From the NCBI GenBank assembly GCA_039602395.1, contig JBCNJP010000014.1, positions 992,001 to 1,056,000 of the forward strand: a stretch of DNA of 64,000 nucleotides, in the 5' to 3' direction. The notes under the pieces were generated by a model. It did no database searches. It had not been told where the DNA came from and saw only the letters and a list, made by a program, of their open reading frames with translations. The translations under genes and the position numbers were made by a program. Shown one piece after another: positions 1 to 12,684 of this stretch. Numbering within the stretch: the first letter of the stretch is position 1; every line of letters starts with the position of its first letter. The stretch comes from Deinandra increscens subsp. villosa (lineage: Eukaryota; Streptophyta; Magnoliopsida; Asterales; Asteraceae).

Positions 1-637
1 AAATCGCTTGAATTTACATATGTAAATTACTTGAATTTACATATGTAACATGTCGTGATGTTTACGTATATGAATTGATGACTTTGTTTTCTTCGTATGT
101 ATGAGATTTTGTGTCAAGAATGAAGATGATTATCAACAACTCAAGAACAATTAACTTTTATATATTTTTGTTAGGTTGTTATGTTTTTTTTTTATTATTT
201 TTTGAATGTTGTTGTAATTGTTACTTATAAGTTAATAAAATATATTTGTTATTTTTTTGGTATATCTGTCTAGATAATTTACATATGTATAATGTTGTAA
301 GCATAATGTTAAACAAAATTAATATTTTTTTTACATATGTAAAATTCATATGTTGAAAATTAAAAAATCTTGAATTTGAAAAAGTTGAAAATATAATAAT
401 AATTGTTGGAGAGAGAAAGTGATTTTTTATTTTGGGAGTTGAAAAAGATAGAGAGAGAAATGATAGATGAGATTACCATCTTGCACTTTTACCCTTATTC
501 TTATTAAATAAATCATAAGTAAATAATAAAAGAGTGAATTTAATCGCATCCATCAATTGCAAAAATCAATGGTCCATATGAAGTTTTTAAGGTTTGCACA
601 ACTCAAAACTCAAGAGGGTTTTTAAAATATCAATTCC
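1..637 (+). mobile_element. Right part of a (TA)n-bounded TIR element
   Basis: The left end lies outside the window. The last 100 bases before the TA tract, read on the minus strand, match the left terminus of the element at 32123-35732: both contain ATGGACCATTGAT and a GTTGAGTT/TTGAGTT block at equivalent distances from a (TA)n tract. The first 60 bases hold two TTACATATGTAA-type palindromes, the same internal motif as in the elements at 29-38 kb. It also carries a copy of the small terminal exon described separately, followed by AT-rich sequence with AATAAAAT around 235. Membership in the same family is inferred from shared ends, motif and exon order. Confidence 0.6.
107..154 (+). pseudogene. 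Copy 1 of a recurrent small terminal exon (FCVKNEDDYQQLKNN-stop)
   Basis: Reads F-C-V-K-N-E-D-D-Y-Q-Q-L-K-N-N followed by TAA. Three relatives occur in the window: 33690-33737, 35042-35089 and, on the minus strand, 29996-30043. All follow the pattern F-x-[VI]-K-x-E-D-x-Y and end in a stop 6 codons after the Y. Upstream is a pyrimidine-rich run, but the AG acceptor present in the other copies is changed here (cgtatgtatgag). The parent gene is not recognised. Confidence 0.45.
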
Positions 638-654
638 ATATATATATATATATA
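638..654. repeat. (TA)n tract bounding the left element
   Basis: Short alternating AT tract directly at the terminus of the element at 1-637, in the same position as the much longer tracts between elements at 29-39 kb. Confidence 0.8.
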
Positions 655-981
655 CACTTTTGCTTTACCTATATACATCTATGCTTATATTTTCACATAT
701 AAAAACGTATATTCACTTGGAGAATGTACATAGCATAGTTATATATCTACTTGCTTTAACGCCTTAACTGCATCTGCTTTGCAAGTTAACGTTGTTGCAA
801 TATTATAACTATTAATACAACAGGGACGTTTTTGAGATTTTGGGTGTCCGATACGACTTTAAAAAAATGTATCTTTATATATAATCTATTTTTTTATAAA
901 TTAGTCGATGATAAAAGTTATAAAAATATGTCCCCTCCCTTATCATTTCATTTATTGAACTTGTGAATGTTTTTACATAAT
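655..981. other. AT-rich intergenic sequence
   Basis: No ORF or recognisable repeat boundary. The stretch ends at the target-site duplication of the LINE insertion. Confidence 0.6.
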
Positions 982-992
982 TGCTCTTTTAA

Positions 993-2177
993 ATTTTTTT
1001 TCGAACGACAATAATAATATTAATAAACACCAAAACCGAACACAAGCAAGGGGCTGGCGAACGGGCACCAGAAAAGCCGCCAAACCAAATCACGTTACAT
1101 AATACAAAACTTCCTCCAGTCTATCCTTCTTTTGCATCTACTATCCAGCCAAATCATGCTCCAAGTTTTTATTTCTTTTAAAACTTTCCCTACCGATGGG
1201 GTGGATCCATTAAAAGCCACTTCATTTCTCTCTTTTCAAACACACCAACAGGAGATCAAAACAATAGCGTGAATGATCTCTCTATTGTTATCCCCTAAGT
1301 AAGGATCCAAATGAACCTCCAGTAAATCCGTGATCGAGAAAGCATAAATGAGAGGGATTCCACACCAAGAAGAGACCCCTGCCCACACCATATCCGAGAA
1401 AGCACAACCTGTGAGAATATGCATGGCAGATTCCTGACATTCACCACATAAACGGCAGGAGGAGAAAGAAAGTTATACGTTTCTTTTTTCCAATGAGTCA
1501 CTTGTGTCAATCCGGTTTTTTTAGCTCTCCAAGCAAACAAGTTCACTTTTGAAGGAACAAGCCTACTCCAATTTAGTACAAAATTCATTTGATCCACCTC
1601 GTCCTTCTTAAGCATATTCCTTACAGATTTTGTTAAAAAATCAGTTTCCCCATTTCCTTTCCAAACCCATCCTCCATTTTCAATGACCATCCAATTTTCC
1701 ATGCCCATATTTTCCTTCAACAGAATCTTGTTTACTGAGTTTATTGCCTTCCAAACACTCGAGATCTCTTTCTTGCATGGAAACAAACCCATATCGTTTC
1801 TACGACTATGAATTCCAAAGACCACTTTTCTCCATAACCTATTTTCTTCCGTCTTTAATTTTCACAGCCACTTACATAACAAGCTACTATTGATATTCAC
1901 TAATTTGGATAGACCCAACCCACCATTTTTCTAACTTGAACACACCACCTCTCTTTTAACCCACTGAATCTTTTTCTTCACATCTGATCCACCCCACAGA
2001 AAGTTGAATCTTATTTTCTCCAAGTAATTCAAAACTTTTTTTGGAGCTTTGTAACGGGAAAAATAATAGGACGGTAAACTATCTAACACACTCTTAATAA
2101 GAACCAATCTACTTCCCAAAGTCAAATTTTTGGCTTTCCATCGGGATAAACGTCTTTCAAATGTATCTATAATCGCC
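993..2177 (-). mobile_element. 5'-truncated LINE (non-LTR retrotransposon) 3' end
   Basis: Flanked by an 11-bp direct repeat TGCTCTTTTAA (982-992 and 2178-2188), with a poly-A tail on the minus strand (T-run at 994-1001) next to the left copy. Minus-strand frames encode degenerate LINE ORF2 C-terminal sequence. Around 2125-1931 is the post-reverse-transcriptase block with SRLVLIKSVLDSLPSYYFS and FLWGGSD. Around 1660-1500 is the zf-RVT region with LVPSKVNLFAWRAKK. Around 1300-1190 is the end with ISCWCVWKERN. Several frameshifts and stops interrupt it, so it is a dead copy. Truncated 5' end, tail and TSD are the normal products of target-primed reverse transcription. Confidence 0.9.
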
Positions 2178-2188
2178 TGCTCTTTTAA

Positions 2189-2480
2189 TTATTTTAAATT
2201 TTAGTTTGAACTTAAAAAAATAACAATTAAATGTTAAATGCCATAAGATATATAAATAAGAAAAATTTTTATATGCCCCTATAAAACATACGTCATGTAC
2301 GGTTGCTCACCCTACACACCCTAAAACATCCCTAAAATACAATATTACAATAGCTCTACCTCACACGTATTAAAAAGATTATATAATAAACATTACATAT
2401 TCAAAGTAAAAAAAAAAGTTACATACCAGTAATCTGACAGGCCTAAAACAACAAAATCTATAATTACTTCTAATAACAAA
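2189..2480. other. AT-rich sequence without features
   Basis: No coding potential or inverted repeats seen; separates the LINE insertion from the Helitron. Confidence 0.5.
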
Positions 2481-2810
2481 TCTCTACATCTAATAAAGCA
2501 CTAACTCGTGCCACATGCTTCTTTCTAAGATGTCCACCTAGGATTTTTCTATTTGGCATCACCATATTCAACCTAAATACCTACTTTAAATATTGAATAT
2601 AATCATGTCAAACTGCCAAATTTAAAAATGAAAATTTTAAGTTTATTTTCTTTCAAATTAAATTAATGAAATTCAAACATGTCGAACTTTACAAAAATAA
2701 TAAAAATTTATGGCATTCATAAATTTCAATTCTCTTATTAATTTTTTTTATAGTTATCTCATATTTTGAATCTATATTCAACCCGTATAGTATACGGGTT
2801 ACTAACCTAG
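2481..2810 (+). mobile_element. Non-autonomous Helitron, 330 bp
   Basis: Starts TCTCTACATCTAATAAAGC after an A and ends ...CCTAG before a T, matching insertion between A and T. Fifteen to forty bases before the 3' end is the hairpin AACCCGTATAGTATACGGGTT, followed by ACTAACCTAG. The 5' start and the following GTGCCACATG block recur at the other Helitron-like 5' ends here (near 19210 and 38990). It encodes nothing. Confidence 0.8.
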
Positions 2811-3791
2811 TGTATATATAAGCGTAAATACACAGTGGCCCTAATCATATTATCCAAACTAATTGTTGATTACATACTTTAACAACAACAAATCAGCCGA
2901 AAAGCAAGGATTAGTTTAATAACACTTTACAACATGTAGCATAAGCAATTGAATAGACACCAAATGAAAATGGAATAATAAATTATGCTAAAAATATATT
3001 TTCTACAATTACAAATGTACAAGAATGGAATAGACAAACTACCTCGTTTTATTTATTACAAAACTTATTAAAACGGTTTCAACTAAAATCCCTAAAATAT
3101 TACAAGATTAATTGCTTACTAAAACCTTACAGCCTCACATGAATACTTAATTAAGTACATCAAAGCATCTTTAAATTGGCCGGTTTTTTTTTATTTATTT
3201 AATTAACTTATTGATTGAAATTCTTGAAAAAGTCTTCCGAGCAGCTACATATAGATGCATATGATTTCCATAAAGATGATTTTACAGTTAAATTATTATA
3301 AACAATGATGGACGTACACGATGAACTTAGGTCTTAGGATGCACGCATAATTTTATACATGAATAAACTATTAGACTAATTCCAAAATTTAAGCAATTAA
3401 GTAGTCTGTTCATTATGATCTCTTAATTGTTAGACTCGTTACTTAATCAATGCAAGAAACTGAGAGATTCTCGCCAAATTTGTCATTCGAAAAAGAAAAG
3501 TAATTAAAAAAAGTTTTGAGTTTTTGTATTATGTAAATCAACTTTTTCTTTTTATCAAAATCCTTTAACATTGATGTCCATAACTGTTAAGATGATAACT
3601 AAAACTTATTAGAAGAGGCAAAGTAATCGGAGAATAATTAAATAGTGAAACAAAAAGTTAGAGAAATTACTCGGGAATAAATAGTTAAATAAAGTAATTC
3701 AATTTAAATTAAGTTAAAATTAGTTGGTTTTAGTGCTTTTGCAATTCATATATAGGTGTCTTTGCCCGACAGAAGACACAACACACTAACA
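2811..3791. other. AT-rich intergenic sequence
   Basis: No ORF above background, no tRNA, no clear transposon end. Low-complexity AT sequence up to the point where the duplicated 6-kb segment begins. Confidence 0.5.
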
Positions 3792-3933
3792 TAAAAATTG
3801 GTAAAATGTTTAAACAATTAATTGATGGAGTATCATTTATATTTGAATATTTAATAAAAGTTTATAAAATAAAATAAACATGTAATCATATAAAATAAAA
3901 AAGATTTTGAGTTTTGTTAAAAAGAAAATTAAC

Positions 3934-4054
3934 AATGTGGGACTAGTCTACATTTTTATAAGGAAGGTTTTGGGTTCAAACCCATATATTATGGTCATTT
4001 AGTTTGTAGAGTAGTTTCAAACTATAAGCAGAATAAATTCGTTGTTCAAAAAAA
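3934..4054 (+). mobile_element. tRNA-derived SINE-like element
   Basis: Begins AATGTGGGACTAGTCTAC, has a Pol III box-B-like GGTTCAAACCC, and ends TTCGTTGTTCAAAAAAA. Start and end match the clearer SINE at 55489-55604, which starts AATGTTGGACTAACCCAC and ends GTCGTTAAAAAAA. No convincing TSD was found. Confidence 0.5.
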
Positions 4055-6110
4055 GGGGTTAAATACGAAACTAATTGTTGTCATAGTTAAACTTTTATTT
4101 TTCAGTTACTTTTTTATATTTAAAGATAATTATGATAGTCAAATTTTTAAAAAACAATTTTACCCTCGAAAACTTATAATAATTCATATAAAAACATTCT
4201 CGTCCTTAAATGTATTATATTATTATATAGATATTAGTATATATATATAATGAAAATGAAAGTTTTAAAGAGAACAAGGTTCTTATGAAAATAAAAAAAC
4301 ACTATAATTTATTTATTTTCTATCTTAAAATGTCTTAGAAAGTAAAAAAATTAATTGAAATATAATATTTATTTATCCTTCCTCAATTTCAATGTAATAT
4401 TTATGATTTAAGGTTATTAATTATAGAATTTACACAAGTTAAAGTCATATGTAGGTTATATTACCATACACATAACTTCCATGTGTAGGTAAACATTTAA
4501 AAGTAAAAAAAACATACGAAAAATTAAACATTCTTTAAAAAAAAATTAAACAATTTATATTTGTTTTTTTTTTTTTCTCTTAATCAGTGTTCTGCAATTA
4601 TTCTCATCATACATAGAGAAAAGAGAGAATAGATATTTAAAATCAATCAACTCTCATGGTAAATGAAAATAAATAATAGCGTAATCAGTAACTTTTTGTA
4701 AAAAGCTTCAAAAATATCTTATTAAAATTATACAAAATAATAAAACTTATCAATAAAAATTCATATTCAGATGAGTTTTGTTAACTATAAGATTTTGCCA
4801 CCTGCTTTTTTTTAGAAAATCATATTTTTTTTTTTACCTAATTTTGTTTGCAATTCTTTTAGCAACAATATGTTGTTAATTACCCACTAAAAGCACTAAC
4901 GGACATATGTAGTTCGTTGTAATGTATATTCTAACAACACTTGATCAGTTGATCCTTACTAAATGCTAAATTGCAACTACCATCGAAATTATTTTAGTTG
5001 CTAACTTGCTATAAGATACATTTGTACAAAATAAATAACTAGAAACCTTATTGGTAAAACAAGTAAATTAGCGACAACTTCAGATCGTATTAGGCTATAT
5101 TCTCACCGTTCATGCAAATTAATAAAAGTAATTTATCATCATTATTGATGAATAAAAGTAACAGAAGTTATATATACACCAGATTTTCTTCTAGTTTTAA
5201 AATAATAATTCACCAACATTAAAAGAAAACTCCACCCTTTATTGGTTTAATATATGGTTAATGTTATAATTTATCAAGTTTATCCTAGTTACAAACAATT
5301 TGGTATTATATGCAAAAGTTTCCAAAGAACATGTTATCATAAACGTATTCCAAAAAAATACATGACATGACAAATCACGTATAAACACGGACTGAAAATG
5401 AAAAAAGACAAGATACATAATACATTTGTATTTGCAAAAAACTATGCATCACGGGTTGACCCTACGCGGTTTTCATGTTTAATATATTTTATAAAATAAT
5501 TGAAATAGAATCTTTTTCAATCACAAACACATAAATATATTGTTTATAATAAACTAGGTTTAGTAATTTATATTAATTTTACTTGACGTCAATTTATTGT
5601 TGATTCATTGACATGATCTTTCAATGCATATTTAAAAGCCAAACATACATGATTCATCCCCCTTTTTGATTATCTATGAGAATAAACAAAGTAAAAAACT
5701 CTTGTAGCTTGAGTCGTCGTAGGATTAGATACATGTTCTATGTTGACATTTTGACTTGGCATTAGATTATCGAATGTACGAGTTAAGATGCCTCAATAAT
5801 ATAAAGAAACAATAACTAAGGAGTGTTACTTCTTATAATCCATATATTAAAAGTAATTAATTTATTTTCATTAATGTGTAAGAGTAACTTTAATTAATTA
5901 TCCACATGTTATTGTGAAACAAGTTTCAGTTATTTCCATTTTTTTTCAGCATTGGTTGTTATAACCACTCCCTCCACCTATTAAGACAACAAAACCCTAG
6001 AAATAATTCATTTATTTCCACTACATTAAAAAAAGAAAGAAAAACCTAGAAATAATTCATTAATTTACAACAAAACCCTTGTTGTAAGCTCTCTGAGACA
6101 AGTTTCACTT
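4055..6110. other. AT-rich sequence, no gene seen
   Basis: Two kilobases of low-complexity sequence without ORFs. A short imperfect duplication containing CCTAGAAATAATTCATT occurs at about 5994-6063. Confidence 0.5.
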
Positions 6111-6257
6111 TTTCTTCTTGATATGTTTAGGTTGTGACATTATAGGAAAATCCTGTCTTCTGTCCAGAAAGTATTTTTGCTTACACCCGGTTTTAAACCC
6201 AAGATCTTAGGGTCTCAAATTCTCCCAAATACCAGTGAGCTAAGAGCTCGTGTGTAA
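6111..6257 (-). mobile_element. tRNA-derived SINE with 14-bp TSD
   Basis: Flanked by GACAAGTTTCACTT (6097-6110) and GACACGTTTCACTT (6258-6271), a 14-bp direct repeat with one mismatch. On the minus strand it reads AGCTCTTAGCTCACTGGTA (box-A-like), then TTGGGTTTAAAACC (box-B-like), and ends in an A-rich stretch beside the left TSD copy. Confidence 0.65.
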
Positions 6258-6829
6258 GACACGTTTCACTTATTTTCATATATTTTTGAGTATTGGTAAT
6301 TACGTTGTTTCAGTAAGTGAACATTCAACATCTTAATATCTTATTTATCTTAGTTTCATTTTAAATAAGGTTTAATATATTGTAAGCTCTCATGAACATA
6401 ATACAACAGAACCTTAAAAATAATTAATTAATTATATAACTTATAGCAGCTTGTTATATCATTTGATATTAACAAGAGAAGGTGCGACACCGGAATACAA
6501 CATGAACATGTGTAACAGCTGTTTTTATGGGATGTTAATTTTCATGTAATTTTTAGTTTAGTGAGTAAATTAATAACTCATAAGTTGAAGGTATAAATGT
6601 GACTCAAAGTTAAAGGGAGTCAATTGATAAATATGAGAGCAACTTGGAGATACATTAAGTTGGATTAGTCAAAACCCTAATTACTAACTCCCGATTATTT
6701 TGCGATCGTCATTAGAGATCGAAGAATATAGGGTTCGCTTACAGCATCTCAAACTGCGATTTTATCGCCAACAAATTAGAAGGTTGAACGGCATTATAAG
6801 ATTTAGATTGTTTGTACATTAATTTATTA

Positions 6830-7320
6830 ATAATACAATAAAAATTGTTAGATGAATAGTACACTTTTTGTTTTTCATATTTTGATCATGTGACTTTGTT
6901 ATTTTGACGCTTTCTACCTCTAAACTTTTACAATTCTTTTTTTAACGAAATATTAAACTTTTGGTTTCCATAGTTTGGTAATATATGTTTCATACTCTTA
7001 CGTTTTGTATCGTTTAACTTTTAAAAAAAATTAGTATATTTTTATAGTTTTATACTTTCACCACAAGACTTTTAGATTTTTACGTTTACTCTTTACGTTT
7101 TATACTCCTTAAAACTTTAACCCTCTAACTTTTAATTTTTTTTTGTCTTCTACTTTGTCCACGAAACTTTTAATTTTTATACTTTCGCTTTTAGTATACT
7201 TCTATAGTTTTATACTTTTACCACGAGACTTTTAAACTTTTACGTTTTACACTTGACTTTTTTTACTTTCGTTCAGTATACAAATTCAACCCCGCAGCAA
7301 CGCGCGAGGAGGGTAAACAT
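6830..7320 (+). mobile_element. Possible Helitron remnant with diverged internal repeats
   Basis: From 6890 to 7265 the sequence repeats variants of TTTTATACTTT.CCACGAGACTTTTAA and CTTTTACGTTTTA. It then runs into CCCCGCAGCAACGCGCGAGG and AACATCTCG before T, resembling a Helitron 3' hairpin plus CTRR end. The 5' limit is unclear and the hairpin is imperfect. Confidence 0.35.
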
Positions 7321-7545
7321 CTCGTTTGTAATATTGTAGATCGAATTTTTTTTTTTGAACAGCCAGATATATAAACTACAAGAAATTAGGTTATTAGATC
7401 GATTAACTTGTATGATTTTGGTTATATATAAGTATGTTGGTATAAATGAGTTTATATATGTTAGTTGAATTGTTTTTAACCGTTACCCGTTTATTTTTAA
7501 TGGGATGGTGGGTGATCATTCACTAAAGACAGAGAGTCAGGTATA

Positions 7546-8390
7546 CACTACAAGAAATTAGGTTATTAGTACGGTGACATCGAGCAATAGCCGCGATGCC
7601 AATAGTGACGATATCTTTAGCGGTGATATGTCGTTATTATTGCTCTCCGACTCGTATACGAGTTTTTAAGTTAAATCTGGCCGTCCAACATTATATTAAT
7701 CTAGCAGTTGTGGTTTCTTCGTACATAAGGCAATAATATAGCGGCAACATTAGTAGCGTTGACATGTCGCCGCTAATACTCTAAAAAGAATTTAGCGGGC
7801 TATTTCCCCTTACCCGGCTTGTTGTTCTTCATTTCTCCCAAAACATATGCGCGAAAAACCCTAGACCTCTCTCCCTGCTGCTCTGATTTCCACCGTTCAT
7901 TCACCACTCCTTACACCGACGGACCATGGCTTTTGTTAGCATCCGAGCGAAGGGTAAAGGGCTACGTTCACCCGTTTAATTTCTTGTGTAATTATTCTTT
8001 TTAAATGTTTGAGTAAGAATGTAGCGTTGAAGTAAAAATGAGTGATTTTGAAAGATGGATGAAAATCTAATAATGGATAGTAAAGGGACGTGTTTGTACT
8101 ACTCTAATATATATATTATAGTATAGGAAGAGAGAATTGAAATAGGGTTTTATGAGGAGTCATTGTGGCTTGTATCACCATCTAAATATATGATAATTGG
8201 CGGCTCCAGGAAGGCATATTCTAAAAATCTTCTGTTGGATTTGTTATACATGCACACGCCATCCAAGATTCCTTCAATAATGTTTTCATATCGATCTATC
8301 TTGTATTTTATCCGCCCTACATGTGTAATAAGTGACCCAGTCAAAAAAATATATATATATAATTAGTTACTCCACACAAATTTAATATTT
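7546..8390 (+). mobile_element. CACTA (En/Spm) element end, single terminus
   Basis: Starts CACTACAAGAAATTAGG, a typical CACTA terminus, followed by subterminal motifs such as GTCGCCGCTAATA and AGCGGCAACATTAGTAGCG. A partial copy of the terminus, ACTACAAGAAATTAGGTTA, lies about 170 bp upstream near 7378. A cleaner, less AT-rich block (7800-7970) resembles a captured 5' leader. No matching CTTGTAGTG end was found, so the right limit is arbitrary. Confidence 0.55.
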
Positions 8391-8828
8391 TACTAGAGGC
8401 GAAAAGTTTGAAATTAAATAAAACAAAAACAATATTATTTTAATCTTTGTAAACAACAAAAGCATTTTAATCCGACATTTTTTATATAGTATCTTTCCTT
8501 TTAGTCATTTTTGAATATACAGGTGATTTATTTGTGAATCTTTCTAATAATAACTTATAAAAAGCCTTGGGTGAGATACATGTAATATATATTACACTTG
8601 CACCAACTTCATTTACTTTGATATCCAAGATAATTAAAAATGAATCGTCTACATAAGTTCTTTTAAGTTTTCGAAAAAAATAGTTTTTCTAGAATGTTCA
8701 CTGGATTGGAGAAAAGGTTTTCTTATATATATCCAGGTTTACAGGATTTTTTTTTTTTTACAAAAGCGTTTCTTATAAAAACCTTTATTTTTTACTATAA
8801 ATTTTTAACCATTCTTATAAAATTTTAG

Positions 8829-9086
8829 TATTTTTTAATTAATATTTTTATCAAGATTTTTTATCTAGTTTCAACTGTTACTTAGAAAAATATATAGTCA
8901 GGGTCATTTATGTTTAATAAAAAAAAACCTTTTTACCATTATAATTTTGAAAAATTGTATTTTTTAATTAATATTTTTATCAAGATTTTTTATCTAGTTT
9001 CAACTGTTACTTAGAAAAATATATAGTCAGGGTCATTTATGTTTAATAAAAAAAAACCTTTTTACCATTATAATTTTGAAAAATTG
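8829..9086. repeat. 129-bp tandem duplication
   Basis: Two essentially identical 129-bp units (8829-8957 and 8958-9086), each from TATTTTTTAATTAATA to GAAAAATTG. The second unit runs straight into the fold-back element at 9078. Confidence 0.85.
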
Positions 9087-9402
9087 GATTTTAATAATAT
9101 AACTTTCACCTTATTGGCGGATAATAATATGAGTTTCAATTATGGACTACAATAATATGTGTTTTAATGATACACCGTTTGTTTTTTAGTAACGGTGTTA
9201 ATGTCTTGCCTACGTGGAACCTGACGTGGCTTAGTAAATCCTGACGTGGAACCTGACGTGGCTTAACACCGTTACTAAAAAACAAACGATGTATCATTAT
9301 AAACACATACTTATTAAATTCGTATTATTGTAGTCCACAATTAAAACTCATATTATTATCCGCCAATAAGATAATACTTATATTATTAAAATTCAAATTT
9401 TC
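9078..9402. mobile_element. Fold-back MITE of the (G)CAAATTGGATTTTAATAAT family
   Basis: Long inverted repeat: the left arm has ATTGGATTTTAATAATATAA...TTATTGGCGGATAATAATATGAG; the right arm has CTCATATTATTATCCGCCAATAAG...TTATATTATTAAAATTC. The centre contains complementary TTAGTAACGGTGTTAA and TTAACACCGTTACTAA blocks plus repeats of CCTGACGTGGCTTA. Related elements occur near 23.9, 27.4, 52.5, 54.2 and 63.2 kb. Confidence 0.75.
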
Positions 9403-9865
9403 TATAGTTTTCAATGCAAATGCTTCATTTCAAAGAGATGTTAAAACTTCTTATAGCTTATTTTTAATTATTTCAAAATCTTTTGAAAAGTATTTTCTTA
9501 AATGTTTGCTTTTTATATGAAATTTTAAGAGTTTTTTTATCATTTTTTAATAAATAAAACAGTTAATTATTTTATAAGGAAAAAAATATTTTTGATTTTA
9601 TTTAATTAAAGCGGGAGAAAAACATGCCACCATGTGGGATACCTCTTACTAGTTTTAATAAAAATAGTTAATGATGTTAATTTATTAGATTGGAAGAGTT
9701 AAAAATATTACATCTCTATATACAATTATCGATTTTGGTAAGTTTAATTACTATTTTGCTTCTTTATTTTGTCATATTTACCATTATACAATTTGTTTAT
9801 TTTTAACACTATGTCATTTGATATATTTACCATTATGTCATTTGCTTATTTTTACCATTTTGTCA
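9403..9865. other. AT-rich sequence with a Helitron 5'-like motif
   Basis: Around 9613-9655 the minus strand reads CTAGTAAGAGGTATCCCACATGG followed by TCCCGC, similar to the GCCACATGG and CCCGC blocks at other Helitron 5' ends here. Tandem variants of ATTTACCATTATGTCATTTG precede the gap. Confidence 0.35.
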
Positions 9866-10365
9866 NNNNNNNNNNNNNNNNNNNNNNNNNNNNNNNNNNN
9901 NNNNNNNNNNNNNNNNNNNNNNNNNNNNNNNNNNNNNNNNNNNNNNNNNNNNNNNNNNNNNNNNNNNNNNNNNNNNNNNNNNNNNNNNNNNNNNNNNNNN
10001 NNNNNNNNNNNNNNNNNNNNNNNNNNNNNNNNNNNNNNNNNNNNNNNNNNNNNNNNNNNNNNNNNNNNNNNNNNNNNNNNNNNNNNNNNNNNNNNNNNNN
10101 NNNNNNNNNNNNNNNNNNNNNNNNNNNNNNNNNNNNNNNNNNNNNNNNNNNNNNNNNNNNNNNNNNNNNNNNNNNNNNNNNNNNNNNNNNNNNNNNNNNN
10201 NNNNNNNNNNNNNNNNNNNNNNNNNNNNNNNNNNNNNNNNNNNNNNNNNNNNNNNNNNNNNNNNNNNNNNNNNNNNNNNNNNNNNNNNNNNNNNNNNNNN
10301 NNNNNNNNNNNNNNNNNNNNNNNNNNNNNNNNNNNNNNNNNNNNNNNNNNNNNNNNNNNNNNNNN
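9866..10365. other. Assembly gap (500 N)
   Basis: Exactly 500 N, the same length as the other gap, so it is a placeholder rather than a measured distance. It is bracketed by the two 6,074-bp copies. Confidence 1.
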
Positions 10366-10507
10366 TAAAAATTGGTAAAATGTTTAAACAATTAATTGAT
10401 GGAGTATCATTTATATTTGAATATTTAATAAAAGTTTATAAAATAAAATAAACATGTAATCATATAAAATAAAAAAGATTTTGAGTTTTGTTAAAAAGAA
10501 AATTAAC

Positions 10508-10628
10508 AATGTGGGACTAGTCTACATTTTTATAAGGAAGGTTTTGGGTTCAAACCCATATATTATGGTCATTTAGTTTGTAGAGTAGTTTCAAACTATA
10601 AGCAGAATAAATTCGTTGTTCAAAAAAA
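10508..10628 (+). mobile_element. SINE-like element (second copy of 3934-4054)
   Basis: Identical to the element at 3934-4054; present because it lies in the duplicated segment. Confidence 0.5.
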
Positions 10629-12684
10629 GGGGTTAAATACGAAACTAATTGTTGTCATAGTTAAACTTTTATTTTTCAGTTACTTTTTTATATTTAAAGA
10701 TAATTATGATAGTCAAATTTTTAAAAAACAATTTTACCCTCGAAAACTTATAATAATTCATATAAAAACATTCTCGTCCTTAAATGTATTATATTATTAT
10801 ATAGATATTAGTATATATATATAATGAAAATGAAAGTTTTAAAGAGAACAAGGTTCTTATGAAAATAAAAAAACACTATAATTTATTTATTTTCTATCTT
10901 AAAATGTCTTAGAAAGTAAAAAAATTAATTGAAATATAATATTTATTTATCCTTCCTCAATTTCAATGTAATATTTATGATTTAAGGTTATTAATTATAG
11001 AATTTACACAAGTTAAAGTCATATGTAGGTTATATTACCATACACATAACTTCCATGTGTAGGTAAACATTTAAAAGTAAAAAAAACATACGAAAAATTA
11101 AACATTCTTTAAAAAAAAATTAAACAATTTATATTTGTTTTTTTTTTTTTCTCTTAATCAGTGTTCTGCAATTATTCTCATCATACATAGAGAAAAGAGA
11201 GAATAGATATTTAAAATCAATCAACTCTCATGGTAAATGAAAATAAATAATAGCGTAATCAGTAACTTTTTGTAAAAAGCTTCAAAAATATCTTATTAAA
11301 ATTATACAAAATAATAAAACTTATCAATAAAAATTCATATTCAGATGAGTTTTGTTAACTATAAGATTTTGCCACCTGCTTTTTTTTAGAAAATCATATT
11401 TTTTTTTTTACCTAATTTTGTTTGCAATTCTTTTAGCAACAATATGTTGTTAATTACCCACTAAAAGCACTAACGGACATATGTAGTTCGTTGTAATGTA
11501 TATTCTAACAACACTTGATCAGTTGATCCTTACTAAATGCTAAATTGCAACTACCATCGAAATTATTTTAGTTGCTAACTTGCTATAAGATACATTTGTA
11601 CAAAATAAATAACTAGAAACCTTATTGGTAAAACAAGTAAATTAGCGACAACTTCAGATCGTATTAGGCTATATTCTCACCGTTCATGCAAATTAATAAA
11701 AGTAATTTATCATCATTATTGATGAATAAAAGTAACAGAAGTTATATATACACCAGATTTTCTTCTAGTTTTAAAATAATAATTCACCAACATTAAAAGA
11801 AAACTCCACCCTTTATTGGTTTAATATATGGTTAATGTTATAATTTATCAAGTTTATCCTAGTTACAAACAATTTGGTATTATATGCAAAAGTTTCCAAA
11901 GAACATGTTATCATAAACGTATTCCAAAAAAATACATGACATGACAAATCACGTATAAACACGGACTGAAAATGAAAAAAGACAAGATACATAATACATT
12001 TGTATTTGCAAAAAACTATGCATCACGGGTTGACCCTACGCGGTTTTCATGTTTAATATATTTTATAAAATAATTGAAATAGAATCTTTTTCAATCACAA
12101 ACACATAAATATATTGTTTATAATAAACTAGGTTTAGTAATTTATATTAATTTTACTTGACGTCAATTTATTGTTGATTCATTGACATGATCTTTCAATG
12201 CATATTTAAAAGCCAAACATACATGATTCATCCCCCTTTTTGATTATCTATGAGAATAAACAAAGTAAAAAACTCTTGTAGCTTGAGTCGTCGTAGGATT
12301 AGATACATGTTCTATGTTGACATTTTGACTTGGCATTAGATTATCGAATGTACGAGTTAAGATGCCTCAATAATATAAAGAAACAATAACTAAGGAGTGT
12401 TACTTCTTATAATCCATATATTAAAAGTAATTAATTTATTTTCATTAATGTGTAAGAGTAACTTTAATTAATTATCCACATGTTATTGTGAAACAAGTTT
12501 CAGTTATTTCCATTTTTTTTCAGCATTGGTTGTTATAACCACTCCCTCCACCTATTAAGACAACAAAACCCTAGAAATAATTCATTTATTTCCACTACAT
12601 TAAAAAAAGAAAGAAAAACCTAGAAATAATTCATTAATTTACAACAAAACCCTTGTTGTAAGCTCTCTGAGACAAGTTTCACTT

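Larger units (their letters stand above)
3792..9865. repeat. 6,074-bp duplicated segment, copy 1 (abuts scaffold gap)
   Basis: The sequence from 3792 to 9865 reappears at 10366-16439 with a constant offset of 6,574. Predicted peptides in the two copies are identical and every stretch compared by eye matched. Copy 1 ends exactly where the N run starts and copy 2 begins exactly where it ends. That geometry is expected when two contigs share an unrecognised end overlap. A genuine recent tandem duplication cannot be excluded. Confidence 0.9.

Noticed and set aside
7819..8004. 61-codon ORF (also at 14393), and the overlapping opposed ORFs at 8150-8366
   Set aside because: No start context, domain or splice partner; it lies inside a CACTA-type element. 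The leader-like sequence may be captured DNA, but coding is not supported.
9769..10391. Three ORFs of about 180-200 codons made mostly of X
   Set aside because: They are translations of the N gap. The same applies to the ORFs at 28290-28834.
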